Shown piece by piece: positions 7,232 through 14,560 of a DNA stretch of 31,622 nt (positions are counted from its first letter, which is position 1; every line of letters begins with the position of its first letter). The stretch comes from Candidatus Cloacimonadota bacterium. Lineage in GTDB: Bacteria; Cloacimonadota; Cloacimonadia; Cloacimonadales; Cloacimonadaceae. Under the pieces are notes generated by a model. It was not told the origin of the DNA and did not search any database. It was given only the letters and a program-made list of their open reading frames with translations. Made by a program: the position numbers and the translations under genes. The DNA is taken from contig JAEWNJ010000017.1 of assembly GCA_023392795.1 (NCBI GenBank), forward strand, positions 1-31,622, in the 5' to 3' direction.

Positions 7232-8914
7232 ATGGCAGAAGAAAACAAAGTGATATATCAGATGTCCGGTGTGGGCAAAGTAGTGGATGACAAGCGCTAT
7301 ATTCTGAAGGATATCTATCTGGGTTATTATTACGGCGCCAAGATTGGCGTAGTGGGTCTGAACGGCTCCGGTAAAAGCACTCTGCTCAAGATCATGGCCG
7401 GTCTGGATAAAGATTATCTGGGACAGGTGGCGATGAGTAAAGGCTATAGCATCGGCTATCTGGAACAGGATCCACAGCTCGATCCAGAGCGCACGGTGCG
7501 GGATATCGTACAGGAAGCGGTGCATGAGACGACTGCGCTTTTGCAGCGTTTTGAAGAAATCAATCAGAAGTTTATGGAACCGATGGACGATGATGCCATG
7601 AATGCCCTCCTGGAGGAACAAGGCGAAGTGCAGGACAAATTGGACGCGCAGAGTGCCTGGGATCTGGATAGCCGTCTGGAACTGGCGATGGATGCACTCC
7701 GTTGCCCACCGGCGGATTTGCCCATCAAACTCATCAGTGGTGGCGAAAAGAGGCGGGTGGCACTTTGCCGTCTACTCTTACAAGCTCCCGATATCCTGCT
7801 GCTGGATGAACCCACAAACCATCTGGATGCGGAGACCATCCTCTGGCTGGAACGCCATCTGAAACAGTATCGTGGTACCGTGATCGCCATTACGCACGAT
7901 CGCTATTTCCTGGATAACGTTGCCGGCTGGATTCTGGAACTGGATAGGGGAGAAGGCATTCCCTACCAGGGGAACTACTCCTCCTGGCTGGAACAGAAAC
8001 AAATCCGTCTCGCTCAGGAACAAAAGGCCGATACCAGGCGGCAAAAGGCTCTCGCCGATGAACTGGAATGGATCCGCAGCTCACCCAAGGCGCGGCAGGC
8101 AAAGAGTAAAGCCCGCATCCAAAACTTTGAAAAGCTCTCAGAACAGAAGTACGAGAAAGAACGCTCCACCGATGAGTTGCCGATCTTCCCGGGTCCGAAA
8201 CTGGGCAACAAGGTTATCCTCGCCAAAGGGGTTAGCAAGGGCTTTGATGAAAAGCTGCTTTATGAGAATCTGGAATTCAATCTCCCCGCGGGCGGTATCG
8301 TGGGCGTGATAGGACCCAATGGTGCCGGCAAGACCACGCTTTTTGAGATGATCGTGGGGCATATCGCTCCAGATAAAGGCAGCTTCGAAATGGGGGAAAC
8401 GGTCCGACTTTCCTATGTGGATCAAGCTCGCATGATGGATACCGAACAGACCTTACTGGAGCTTATCGGCCAGGGAAGGGATGTATTGTCCATTAACGGC
8501 CGCGAAATGAAGGTTCGGGAATACATCGGGAAATTTAATTTTTCCAGCAAAGAGCATCTGAAACCCGTGAATATCCTCAGCGGAGGGGAAAAGAACCGAG
8601 CCTATCTGGCGCTTACTCTGCAGACCGGCGGCAACGTCTTATTGCTGGACGAGCCGACCAATGATCTGGACGTCTATACCATTCACGCGCTGGAAGAAGC
8701 TCTACTCTCATTTGCCGGCTGCGCTGTGGTGATCAGTCACGATCGCTATTTCCTGGATCGCGTGTGCACGCACATCCTGGCCTTCGAAGGCGAAAGCCAG
8801 GTGAAGTGGTTTGAAGGTAATTTCAGTGATTACGAAGAGAACAAACTGATGCGCCTGGGGGATAAAGCCCTTATCCCCAAACGGATCAGCTATCGCAAAC
8901 TCACCAGAGACTAG
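7232..8914 (+). CDS. ettA: Energy-dependent translational throttle protein EttA (ABC-F ATPase)
   Basis: EttA is a soluble ABC-F protein that binds the ribosomal E site and gates the first elongation step according to the ATP/ADP ratio. The 560 residues hold two ABC domains. The first has Walker A GLNGSGKST at 42-50, an SGGEKRRVALC signature and LLLDEPTNHLD. The second has GPNGAGKTT at 361-369, an LSGGEKNRAYLA signature and LLLDEPTNDLD. Between the two halves of the first domain is the insert (arm) region, and a charged linker joins the domains. The segments ITHDRYFLDNVAGWILELDRGEGIP and YSSWLEQK are nearly identical to E. coli EttA. It follows the small exported-protein gene by 12 bases and may be co-transcribed. 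Confidence 0.95.
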   Translation: MAEENKVIYQMSGVGKVVDDKRYILKDIYLGYYYGAKIGVVGLNGSGKSTLLKIMAGLDKDYLGQVAMSKGYSIGYLEQDPQLDPERTVRDIVQEAVHETTALLQRFEEINQKFMEPMDDDAMNALLEEQGEVQDKLDAQSAWDLDSRLELAMDALRCPPADLPIKLISGGEKRRVALCRLLLQAPDILLLDEPTNHLDAETILWLERHLKQYRGTVIAITHDRYFLDNVAGWILELDRGEGIPYQGNYSSWLEQKQIRLAQEQKADTRRQKALADELEWIRSSPKARQAKSKARIQNFEKLSEQKYEKERSTDELPIFPGPKLGNKVILAKGVSKGFDEKLLYENLEFNLPAGGIVGVIGPNGAGKTTLFEMIVGHIAPDKGSFEMGETVRLSYVDQARMMDTEQTLLELIGQGRDVLSINGREMKVREYIGKFNFSSKEHLKPVNILSGGEKNRAYLALTLQTGGNVLLLDEPTNDLDVYTIHALEEALLSFAGCAVVISHDRYFLDRVCTHILAFEGESQVKWFEGNFSDYEENKLMRLGDKALIPKRISYRKLTRD

Positions 8915-8955
8915 GGAATTATACTTGAATTATCTGGAGTATGGGCAGAATATCA

Positions 8956-8983
8956 TTGACAAAAATATGCTGATGACAAGCAT
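8956..8983 (+). promoter_or_regulatory. Weak promoter candidate upstream of the lipoprotein gene
   Basis: A perfect TTGACA (8956-8961) occurs in the 117-base gap after ettA, but the best -10 at normal spacing (AAGCAT, 16 bases downstream) matches only 3 of 6 positions. It is included because the lipoprotein has no other candidate promoter. Confidence 0.28.
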
Positions 8984-9003
8984 GGATATATGCATAACAA
9001 ATA

Positions 9004-9025
9004 ATGAGCTTTTGGCTCATGGAGG
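9004..9025 (+). promoter_or_regulatory. Hairpin abutting the Shine-Dalgarno of the lipoprotein gene
   Basis: A perfect 6-bp inverted repeat, ATGAGC (9004-9009) and GCTCAT (9015-9020), has a 5-base loop and ends exactly where the GGAGG ribosome-binding site (9021-9025) begins, 6 bases before the ATG. In mRNA this stem would sit against the ribosome landing site, either stabilising the 5' end or modulating initiation. Confidence 0.5.
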
Positions 9026-9031
9026 TATTAA

Positions 9032-9622
9032 ATGAAAGCACTCAGAGGAATGAACTTGGGATCACTTCCCATCCTGATGATTGTTCTCTTTACGGGATTG
9101 CTCCTTAGCGGTTGCGCTCCCAGATTAGTATTGGATCCGGGTATTCCCAGTTCCGTGGTTCAGATTGGAAATGCAATGAACGAAGTAGCCGCGGCTGTTC
9201 CCACCGGGAATGCCGACCTTCATTACATTCAGCCCGACGATTACTTCTTCAGAGAAGAGGTTTGGCCCGGCAGCACCTGGGAATATGTAGAGCTGGGAAA
9301 GCTCATCACCGCTCCCACTCCTGAGACCAAGAATCAAGCTCAGTTTATGAGTGTGAAAACCGGTGCTCCCGTATGGGCAAAATGGTGGGTAAAAACCCGT
9401 ATTGCCACACGTGCTGATCTGCAGCTTGGCAAAGAAGTTATCTGCTTCGATTCCAATACCTATGATGATGTATACCTGGCGCCGGAAAATACTGAGATGG
9501 CTCGCACTGATAGCTGGTTTATCGCCAGGATCACCGATACTTCAGAGCTTTTCCGCGGCTACGTCCTGGTTTCCGGTGGCTACAAGGTTAACGAAAGGAA
9601 CCTGCGCGTAATCGTTCAATAA
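9032..9622 (+). CDS. Putative lipoprotein of unknown function
   Basis: The 196-residue protein has a basic N-terminus, a hydrophobic stretch and a lipobox LLSGC with the lipidated Cys at residue 28, so it should be a lipoprotein of the inner or outer membrane. The mature part shows no recognised domain; it contains several Trp and Tyr and a C-terminal segment (SGYKVNERNLRVIVQ with a preceding Gly-rich turn) that could be beta-rich. It is monocistronic: a long gap with a hairpin lies before it and a strong terminator follows 23 bases after the stop. Confidence 0.8.
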   Translation: MKALRGMNLGSLPILMIVLFTGLLLSGCAPRLVLDPGIPSSVVQIGNAMNEVAAAVPTGNADLHYIQPDDYFFREEVWPGSTWEYVELGKLITAPTPETKNQAQFMSVKTGAPVWAKWWVKTRIATRADLQLGKEVICFDSNTYDDVYLAPENTEMARTDSWFIARITDTSELFRGYVLVSGGYKVNERNLRVIVQ

Positions 9623-9644
9623 CCCCTGACTGACCTTTTTTTGC

Positions 9645-9670
9645 AGACCGGATTTATCTCCGGTCTTTTT
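9645..9670 (+). terminator. Intrinsic terminator after the lipoprotein gene
   Basis: An 8-bp perfect stem, AGACCGGA (9645-9652) with TCCGGTCT (9659-9666), has a 6-base loop and runs directly into a T tract at 9666-9670. Confidence 0.92.
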
Positions 9671-9750
9671 GTTTGCCCGAGACAGACTGTCAACGACGCG
9701 ATTCCGTGAGTTTTTTCTGATCGATAGCAGCCGTGCCGTAGATTTTCCCC

Positions 9751-9780
9751 TTGACATATAAGTCCCTCACAGACTAAGCT
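9751..9780 (+). promoter_or_regulatory. Putative promoter of the acyl-CoA dehydrogenase operon
   Basis: TTGACA (9751-9756) is followed after 18 bases by TAAGCT (9775-9780), a weak -10 with 3 of 6 matches. A TATAAA word at 9789-9794 is too far away to pair with it. The location, 39 bases before the start codon, is suitable. Confidence 0.4.
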
Positions 9781-9818
9781 CCACCACATATAAACTCTAG
9801 TAAATACAGGAGATACAT

Positions 9819-10964
9819 ATGAACTACTTTTTCACTGAAGATCAGCTGGAGATGCAGGAATTGGCGCGTAGAATCGCCAACGAAAAGATGAAACCCCTAT
9901 CCGAGCATTATGATCAGGAAGGGATTTTCCCTTGGGACATCGTGGAAGTAATGCGACAGAGCGATCTCTTTGCCATCCTGATACCCGAAGAGTACGACGG
10001 CATCAGCGGCAAGGTGATGGATCTGGCGATCGTTACCGAAGAACTTTGCGCGGTGGATGCAGGCATCGCTCTGGCTTTCGGCGCCACTGGTTTGGGTATG
10101 TATCCCATCCTGATCGCCGGTAGTGAGGAACAGAAACAGAAGTATCTGCCGATCATTGCCGCAGGCGAGCAGCTTTGCGCGTTTGCACTTACCGAGGCCA
10201 ACGCCGGCAGCGACGCCGGAGCCATCGAGACCACAGCTCGCAAAGAAGGGGATTACTACATCCTGAATGGCACCAAACAGTGGATCACCAATGGCGGCGA
10301 AGCCGGTATCTACACAGTGTTTGCCATGACCGACAGGACCAAGGGTGCCCGCGGATGCTCTTGCTTCATCGTAGAGAAGGATACTCCCGGCTTCACTTTT
10401 GGTAAAAAGGAAAACAAGATGGGGATTCGTGCTTCCGCGACCAGAGAATTGATCTTTGAAGATTGCAAGATTCCCGCCAGTAACCTTTTGGGTCGCGAGG
10501 GAACCGGATTTATCACCGCGATGAAGGTCTTTGATAAATCCCGTCCGATGGTGGGTTCACAGGCTGTGGGTATCGCCCGGGGCGCGTTTGAAGCCGCCGC
10601 ACGTTATTCACAGCAGCGTCACCAATTTGGCAAACCCGTATCCAGCTTCCAGGCAGTGCAATTCATGCTTGCGGATATGGCCACCCAGATCGAAGCCGCT
10701 CGTGCCCTGGTCTTCCAAACCGCCAAAATGGTGGATTCCGGAGCCAAGAACTACTCCAAAGAAAGCGCAATGTGCAAATACTACGCTTCGGATGTAGCGA
10801 TGAAGGTTACCACCGACGCTGTGCAAATCCTCGGTGGATACGGCTACATGAAGGAATACCCCGTGGAAAAGATGATGCGCGATGCCAAGATCCTGCAGAT
10901 CTACGAAGGAACAAACCAGATCCAGCGCGGAATCGTGGCTGCCAACATCCTTAAAGAGTTCTAA
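9819..10964 (+). CDS. Acyl-CoA dehydrogenase, short-chain/butyryl-CoA type
   Basis: This is an FAD-dependent enzyme that introduces the alpha-beta double bond into an acyl-CoA and passes electrons to an electron-transfer flavoprotein. The 381-residue length and the sequence match the short/branched-chain class: an N-terminal helical domain, the FAD/substrate segment CAFALTEANAGSDAG, the QWITNGG segment, a YSQQRHQFGKPVSSFQ motif and the C-terminal catalytic segment QIYEGTNQIQR with Glu363 as the likely active-site base. The ATG is preceded by CAGGAGA. No etfAB is in the window. It heads a four-gene cluster with a PAS protein, queH and a deoxyhypusine-synthase-like gene. The exact chain-length preference cannot be told from the sequence. 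Confidence 0.95.
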   Translation: MNYFFTEDQLEMQELARRIANEKMKPLSEHYDQEGIFPWDIVEVMRQSDLFAILIPEEYDGISGKVMDLAIVTEELCAVDAGIALAFGATGLGMYPILIAGSEEQKQKYLPIIAAGEQLCAFALTEANAGSDAGAIETTARKEGDYYILNGTKQWITNGGEAGIYTVFAMTDRTKGARGCSCFIVEKDTPGFTFGKKENKMGIRASATRELIFEDCKIPASNLLGREGTGFITAMKVFDKSRPMVGSQAVGIARGAFEAAARYSQQRHQFGKPVSSFQAVQFMLADMATQIEAARALVFQTAKMVDSGAKNYSKESAMCKYYASDVAMKVTTDAVQILGGYGYMKEYPVEKMMRDAKILQIYEGTNQIQRGIVAANILKEF

Positions 10965-10965
10965 G

Positions 10966-11301
10966 ATGCACGAATGGATCAAAGAACTGCCGGTGGCAAT
11001 CACCGTCTGCGATCTACAAGGAATAGTCCTGGAGATGAACGATAAAGCCGCTGCCACTTTTAGCGATAGAGGCGGCAGGAAGCTGATCGGCACTTCCATT
11101 TTTGACTGTCATCAGCCCCGCAGTATTGAGATCATCAATCAGATGTTGGAAACCGGCATTCCCCATACCTATACCATCGAAAAAGCCGGCCAGAAAAAGC
11201 TGATCCATCAACAGCCCTGGTATCAGGATGGCAAGATGGCAGGATTGGTGGAGTTTTCCATCGTGCTACCTGCCGAAATGCCTCACTACGTACGTTCATA
11301 G
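10966..11301 (+). CDS. Stand-alone PAS-domain protein
   Basis: The 111-residue protein consists of one PAS-like sensor fold: PVAITVCDLQGIVLEMND followed by KAAATFSDRGGRKLIGTSIFDC and a central HxP segment. No histidine kinase, cyclase or helix-turn-helix output is attached. It starts one base after the acyl-CoA dehydrogenase stop (an upstream in-frame extension lies inside that gene and is rejected) and its stop codon directly abuts the queH ATG. It may bind a small ligand or serve as an adaptor; the ligand is unknown. Confidence 0.75.
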   Translation: MHEWIKELPVAITVCDLQGIVLEMNDKAAATFSDRGGRKLIGTSIFDCHQPRSIEIINQMLETGIPHTYTIEKAGQKKLIHQQPWYQDGKMAGLVEFSIVLPAEMPHYVRS

Positions 11302-11850
11302 ATGAAGATACTGCTTCATAGCTGTTGCGCGCCTTGTCTCATAGCTCCGTATCAGAAGCTAAGTGAGGCAGGGCACGCCATTTCAGCATTGTGGTTCAAT
11401 CCCAATATTCATCCCCTGCTGGAGTATCAAAAACGCCGCGATACTCTGAGGGATTTTGCGGCAAGGGAAGGCTTCGAACTGATTGAAGCCGGTGAGTATG
11501 GCCTGCACAGCTTTCTCCAAAACACTCTGGATAAAATCGACCAGAGATGTGAATACTGCTATCTCACCCGGCTGGAGAAAACCGCCCAAATTGCTGCCGA
11601 ACGGGGCTTTGACGCCTTTGGCAGCACCTTACTTTACAGCCGGTATCAAAAGCATGAGCGCATCATCGAGATTGCCCACACTATGAGTGAAAGATACGGG
11701 GTGCCCTTCTTCTATGAAGATTGGCGCAAGCTTTGGCAGGAAGGCATTAAACTATCCAAGGAAGCGGGAATGTACCGCCAGCAATACTGCGGCTGCATTT
11801 TCAGCGAAGAGGACCGCTACAATGAGCAGATACGAAGAAATAAGCTTTGA
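11302..11850 (+). CDS. queH: Epoxyqueuosine reductase QueH
   Basis: QueH is the non-cobalamin enzyme that reduces epoxyqueuosine to queuosine in tRNA, the last step of queuosine biosynthesis (former DUF208). The 182-residue protein carries the family cysteines: HSCCAPC at 6-12, a CEYC pair near residues 77-80 and YCGC near residue 160. It also has the FGSTLLYSRYQKHE segment that follows the second Cys pair. The ATG lies directly behind the PAS gene stop. The following gene begins inside its last 29 bases. Confidence 0.93.
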   Translation: MKILLHSCCAPCLIAPYQKLSEAGHAISALWFNPNIHPLLEYQKRRDTLRDFAAREGFELIEAGEYGLHSFLQNTLDKIDQRCEYCYLTRLEKTAQIAAERGFDAFGSTLLYSRYQKHERIIEIAHTMSERYGVPFFYEDWRKLWQEGIKLSKEAGMYRQQYCGCIFSEEDRYNEQIRRNKL

Positions 11851-12748
11851 AAACCTGACGGCTTATTCGGTTAAAGACCGTAGCAGCAAAGTAAATCCCG
11901 ATCTCTTTGCCAAAAAAGGCAAGGCAGATCTGACTCCTTTTTTGGACTCTTTACCGGATGTTTTGAGCGCGAAAGACCTGAAAGCATTGATAGCAAAGAT
12001 CAAAGAGGCCAAAGAAAAGGGCAAGGCGATCATCATCGGCCTGGGCGGACACGTGATCAAATGCGGCCTGGCTCCATTGCTGATAGAGCTGATGGAAGCA
12101 GGCTACGTAAGCGCGCTGGCCGTGAATGGCTCAGTGATGATCCACGATTACGAGCTGGCTTTCTTCGGGCATACCTCGGAGGACGTCTCCAAATCCCTGG
12201 CAGACGGATCTTTCGGCATGGTGTTTGAGACTACACACGGCATCAATACCATCATCACCAAAGGCTCTGCAACCGGATTGGGTCTGGGCGAAGCCGTGGG
12301 CAAAGAGATCCTGGAGAAGGCTCCGAACAAGGATCTGTCCCTGCTCGCGATGGCTTACAAACTCAATATCCCGCTCACCGTGCATGTGGCGATCGGCACC
12401 GATATCATCCATCAAACACCCTGTGCGGATGGAAAGGCCATTGGGGATTGCTCCCTGCGGGATTTTCGCATCCTCTGCCGCCAGGTTTGTGATCTGGATG
12501 AGGGTGGGGTGTATCTGAATTTCGGTTCCGCTGTGATCCTGCCTGAAGTATTTTTGAAAGCGCTCACCGTGGCGCGGAACACTAGTGGGCATGTAAAGAA
12601 CTTTAGCACCGCCGTGTTTGATATGAACATGCATTACCGCGCACGGGTAAATGTGGCGCAACGCCCCGTGGAGACTGGTGGATCCGGGTATTACTTCATC
12701 GGCCAGCATGAGATATTAATCCCCCTTCTGATCAAAAGCTTGCTCTGA
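11822..12748 (+). CDS. Deoxyhypusine-synthase-like protein
   Basis: The 308-residue protein resembles the bacterial branch of the deoxyhypusine synthase fold (NAD-binding Rossmann-like). Conserved-looking blocks are IIIGLGGHVIKCGLAPLLIEL, AVNGSVMIHDYELAFFGHTSEDV and a late GGVYLNFGSAVILPEVFLKAL. I do not find the KxxAP-type segment around the catalytic Lys of the eukaryotic enzyme, and bacteria lack eIF5A, so the substrate is unknown. The open frame extends upstream through queH, but the ATG at 11822 (MSRYEEISF) gives the natural start and a 29-base overlap with queH. The family assignment is moderate; the fold call rests on motif recall, not on a search. Confidence 0.6.
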   Translation: MSRYEEISFENLTAYSVKDRSSKVNPDLFAKKGKADLTPFLDSLPDVLSAKDLKALIAKIKEAKEKGKAIIIGLGGHVIKCGLAPLLIELMEAGYVSALAVNGSVMIHDYELAFFGHTSEDVSKSLADGSFGMVFETTHGINTIITKGSATGLGLGEAVGKEILEKAPNKDLSLLAMAYKLNIPLTVHVAIGTDIIHQTPCADGKAIGDCSLRDFRILCRQVCDLDEGGVYLNFGSAVILPEVFLKALTVARNTSGHVKNFSTAVFDMNMHYRARVNVAQRPVETGGSGYYFIGQHEILIPLLIKSLL

Positions 12749-13035
12749 GCCGGGTGATTGATTCCCTTCGCGGAATCTACATCTCACTTCCACATTTGAA
12801 CGCATGTGATAACAGCGGAAACCCGCGATAAGGATGCTAGCCTCAATAGTCACTTCGGCGCATACTCCCGCAGCTCGCTCTCTTGACGGCGTTGATCACT
12901 TCTCGATTTAGCACTAATCAAGCCTTAACAATAAAGGCATGATACCGGCTTGCCGAGGACTTGATTGACAGCTTGAAGGGGGCACGAGATCCCCAAAAGC
13001 AAACCTGAAGACTCCAATGCTCCTGGACTATAGGA
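12749..13035. other. Gap between convergent genes with small hairpins
   Basis: No gene is visible in this stretch. It holds a hairpin just after the preceding gene (GATTCC 12760-12765 with GGAATC 12772-12777, no T tract) and another, GCCTT 12922-12926 with AAGGC 12934-12938. Neither is a convincing terminator for the plus-strand operon. The composition is close to its neighbours, and no tRNA cloverleaf was found. Confidence 0.5.
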
Positions 13036-13073
13036 CAAAAAAAGCTCCCCCCAGATGTATTAGAGGGAGCTTT
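13036..13073 (-). terminator. Intrinsic terminator for the PDZ-barrel gene
   Basis: A perfect 9-bp stem, AAAGCTCCC (13041-13049) with GGGAGCTTT (13065-13073), lies 24 bases beyond the minus-strand stop. On the minus-strand transcript it is followed by a run of T (A run at 13037-13043 on the plus strand), as expected for a terminator. It could also stop plus-strand transcripts weakly. Confidence 0.88.
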
Positions 13074-13096
13074 GGATGTTTAGGGAGTGCTTTTTT

Positions 13097-14281
13097 TTAA
13101 AATCCGAACCAGGGTCCTACCGAGAAGGTGATTCCCTCGTATTTAGTATTGGGCGAGCCACTTACTTCATATTCTTCTTCGCCCATGCCGATCACGCGCC
13201 AGTCGTCACGCAGGTTGATTCCGTACACATAGCCGCCTTCAGCGCGAATGCCGAGCCAGGGAGTGAATCTCACCAGGAGTTCTGCCCGCGGCTGCGCGAT
13301 CAGATAGCCTTTGCCCAGTTTGAAGTGGGTGTTATTCGAATTGGTGATGATGTTGGGCAGATTGGTCCAGTCGTAATCAGCGTCAGTATTCACAAACTCG
13401 AGTTCGTGATTAGCGCCGCCGACCATCAGGCCCAGTGAAGTAACGATGTTTTTGGTGATGGGAATGCGTTTATCCAGAGTAACACCGCCCATTGTGCTGG
13501 AATACTGCATCCAGACGTGATAGTTTGAGTCATCGACGTTCTTACGTTTACTGTCGTTGTACCATGTGATTTGCCCACCCAGGAAATATCCTTTTCCTAC
13601 GGGGAACTTGCCACCCAAGCCCTGTTGCAGCATGAACTCTTCGGGGAACTTGGAGAAACCAAGCGCGGGATTGCTGATCAGAGCGTTGATGTCTTCCATA
13701 TCTGTATCGACCCACATGGGGATCCATGATCCGCCGCCATAACCGGGGCTCAGTTTACGCTTCTTGGTTACTTGAGGAGTGCTGCTTTCGCTGGAACTGC
13801 CTCCGCGTGAGCCAACGGTGAGGTCCAGACTCTCGGTTTTGCCTTCGCGGAATACGACGACCGTTACCACATCACCGGCTCTGAGCGTTTTCTGGATTTT
13901 CTCGAAAGTGGCGTAATTAGTTACTTCTTTATTATTGATGCTTAGGAGGATGTCATCTTCTTGCATGCGATAGGTCCAGGCCGGGGAGTCTTTCACCACA
14001 CCGGTAACCAGGACGCCGCTGGAGCCTTTGTAGCCAAGAGCTTGTGCCTTGGGGAAGGTGAGATCTTCCAGATACAGGCCAAAATAAGCCGCATCTGCAG
14101 CTTCCTTGCCGCCTTGGTGATTGATGGTAACTTTGGTGTTTATATCATCCAGACCTTTCAGTTCCATGATGATACGACGGGCATTTTCTACGTCTTGAAG
14201 GTCTTGGTCCAATTCATCGTCTGCCATCAGGAATGAACAGAGGGCCAGGATCAGGATCAGGGCTAAACTTATCTTTTTCAT
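13097..14281 (-). CDS. PDZ domain fused to a predicted outer-membrane beta-barrel
   Basis: The start is taken at MKKISLALILILALCSF, 22 codons inside the open frame, because GAGGTAAG lies just before it and a signal peptide begins there. The mature 394-residue precursor has a short acidic helix region, a PDZ domain at about residues 66-157 (with SGVLVTGVVKDSPAW and EDDILLSINNKEV), a Ser-rich linker at 158-172, and a C-terminal region of alternating Gly/aromatic strands ending in SVGPWFGF. The terminal Phe is typical of outer-membrane proteins inserted by BAM. PDZ domains usually bind peptide C-termini; on a barrel this one would face the periplasm or the surface. It is driven by a sigma-54 promoter and is monocistronic. 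Confidence 0.8.
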   Translation of the reverse strand: MKKISLALILILALCSFLMADDELDQDLQDVENARRIIMELKGLDDINTKVTINHQGGKEAADAAYFGLYLEDLTFPKAQALGYKGSSGVLVTGVVKDSPAWTYRMQEDDILLSINNKEVTNYATFEKIQKTLRAGDVVTVVVFREGKTESLDLTVGSRGGSSSESSTPQVTKKRKLSPGYGGGSWIPMWVDTDMEDINALISNPALGFSKFPEEFMLQQGLGGKFPVGKGYFLGGQITWYNDSKRKNVDDSNYHVWMQYSSTMGGVTLDKRIPITKNIVTSLGLMVGGANHELEFVNTDADYDWTNLPNIITNSNNTHFKLGKGYLIAQPRAELLVRFTPWLGIRAEGGYVYGINLRDDWRVIGMGEEEYEVSGSPNTKYEGITFSVGPWFGF

Positions 14282-14316
14282 TGGTCTTACCTCGCTTGAT
14301 GTTTTCTTTTGTCTTG

Positions 14317-14332
14317 TGCAAAAGCCGTGCCA
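14317..14332 (-). promoter_or_regulatory. Sigma-54 (-24/-12) promoter of the PDZ-barrel gene
   Basis: Read on the minus strand, TTGGCACGGCTTTTGCAC contains TGGCACG, then 4 bases, then TTGCA. This agrees with the RpoN consensus TGGCACG-N4-TTGCW at every fixed base, with exactly 10 bases between the GG and GC elements. The predicted transcription start near 14306 would leave a leader of about 25 bases before the ATG at 14281. Confidence 0.85.
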
Positions 14333-14407
14333 ATTCCAAAATATCATGTAAGTCTATAAATGACAACTAAGTAGCTAAGAGCGCGAATAGCTTGCCGGTC
14401 AGGGATC

Positions 14408-14443
14408 ATATCATAATGATATAAGAGCATATCGAATTGAGAT
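14408..14443 (-). promoter_or_regulatory. Tandem palindromes, probable enhancer-binding-protein sites
   Basis: The perfect palindrome ATATCATAATGATAT (14408-14422) is followed by a related imperfect one, ATATCGAATTGAGAT (14429-14443); 11 of 15 positions agree. Their centres are 21 bp apart, two helical turns, and lie about 109 and 130 bp upstream of the predicted sigma-54 start site. That spacing is typical of activator sites for RpoN-dependent promoters. They also lie upstream of the divergent peptidase promoter. Confidence 0.6.
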
Positions 14444-14470
14444 CGAAATGGGGGCTCAGAATAGTTATTC

Positions 14471-14500
14471 CTGCCAGGTTTGCTCCGCCAACCATATAAT
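14471..14500 (+). promoter_or_regulatory. Putative promoter of the M28 peptidase gene
   Basis: A perfect -10 TATAAT (14495-14500) has CTGCCA (14471-14476, 4 of 6 matches to TTGACA) 18 bases upstream. A start near 14507 would give a leader of about 55 bases. Confidence 0.6.
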
Positions 14501-14560
14501 GGCAGAATGGGAACGCAATTTGCACGGCAGAAGCGTATACTGACGTCCATGGAGGATAAG

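Noticed and set aside
6875..7621. Minus-strand open frame of 248 codons
   Set aside because: It runs across the end of the exported-protein gene and the start of ettA, has no ribosome-binding site and shows no family.
12131..12709. Minus-strand open frame opposite the deoxyhypusine-synthase-like gene
   Set aside because: Antisense shadow of a conserved gene; no signal or domain.
12749..13040. tRNA or other RNA gene in the convergent gap
   Set aside because: No cloverleaf or known RNA motif; only two small hairpins.
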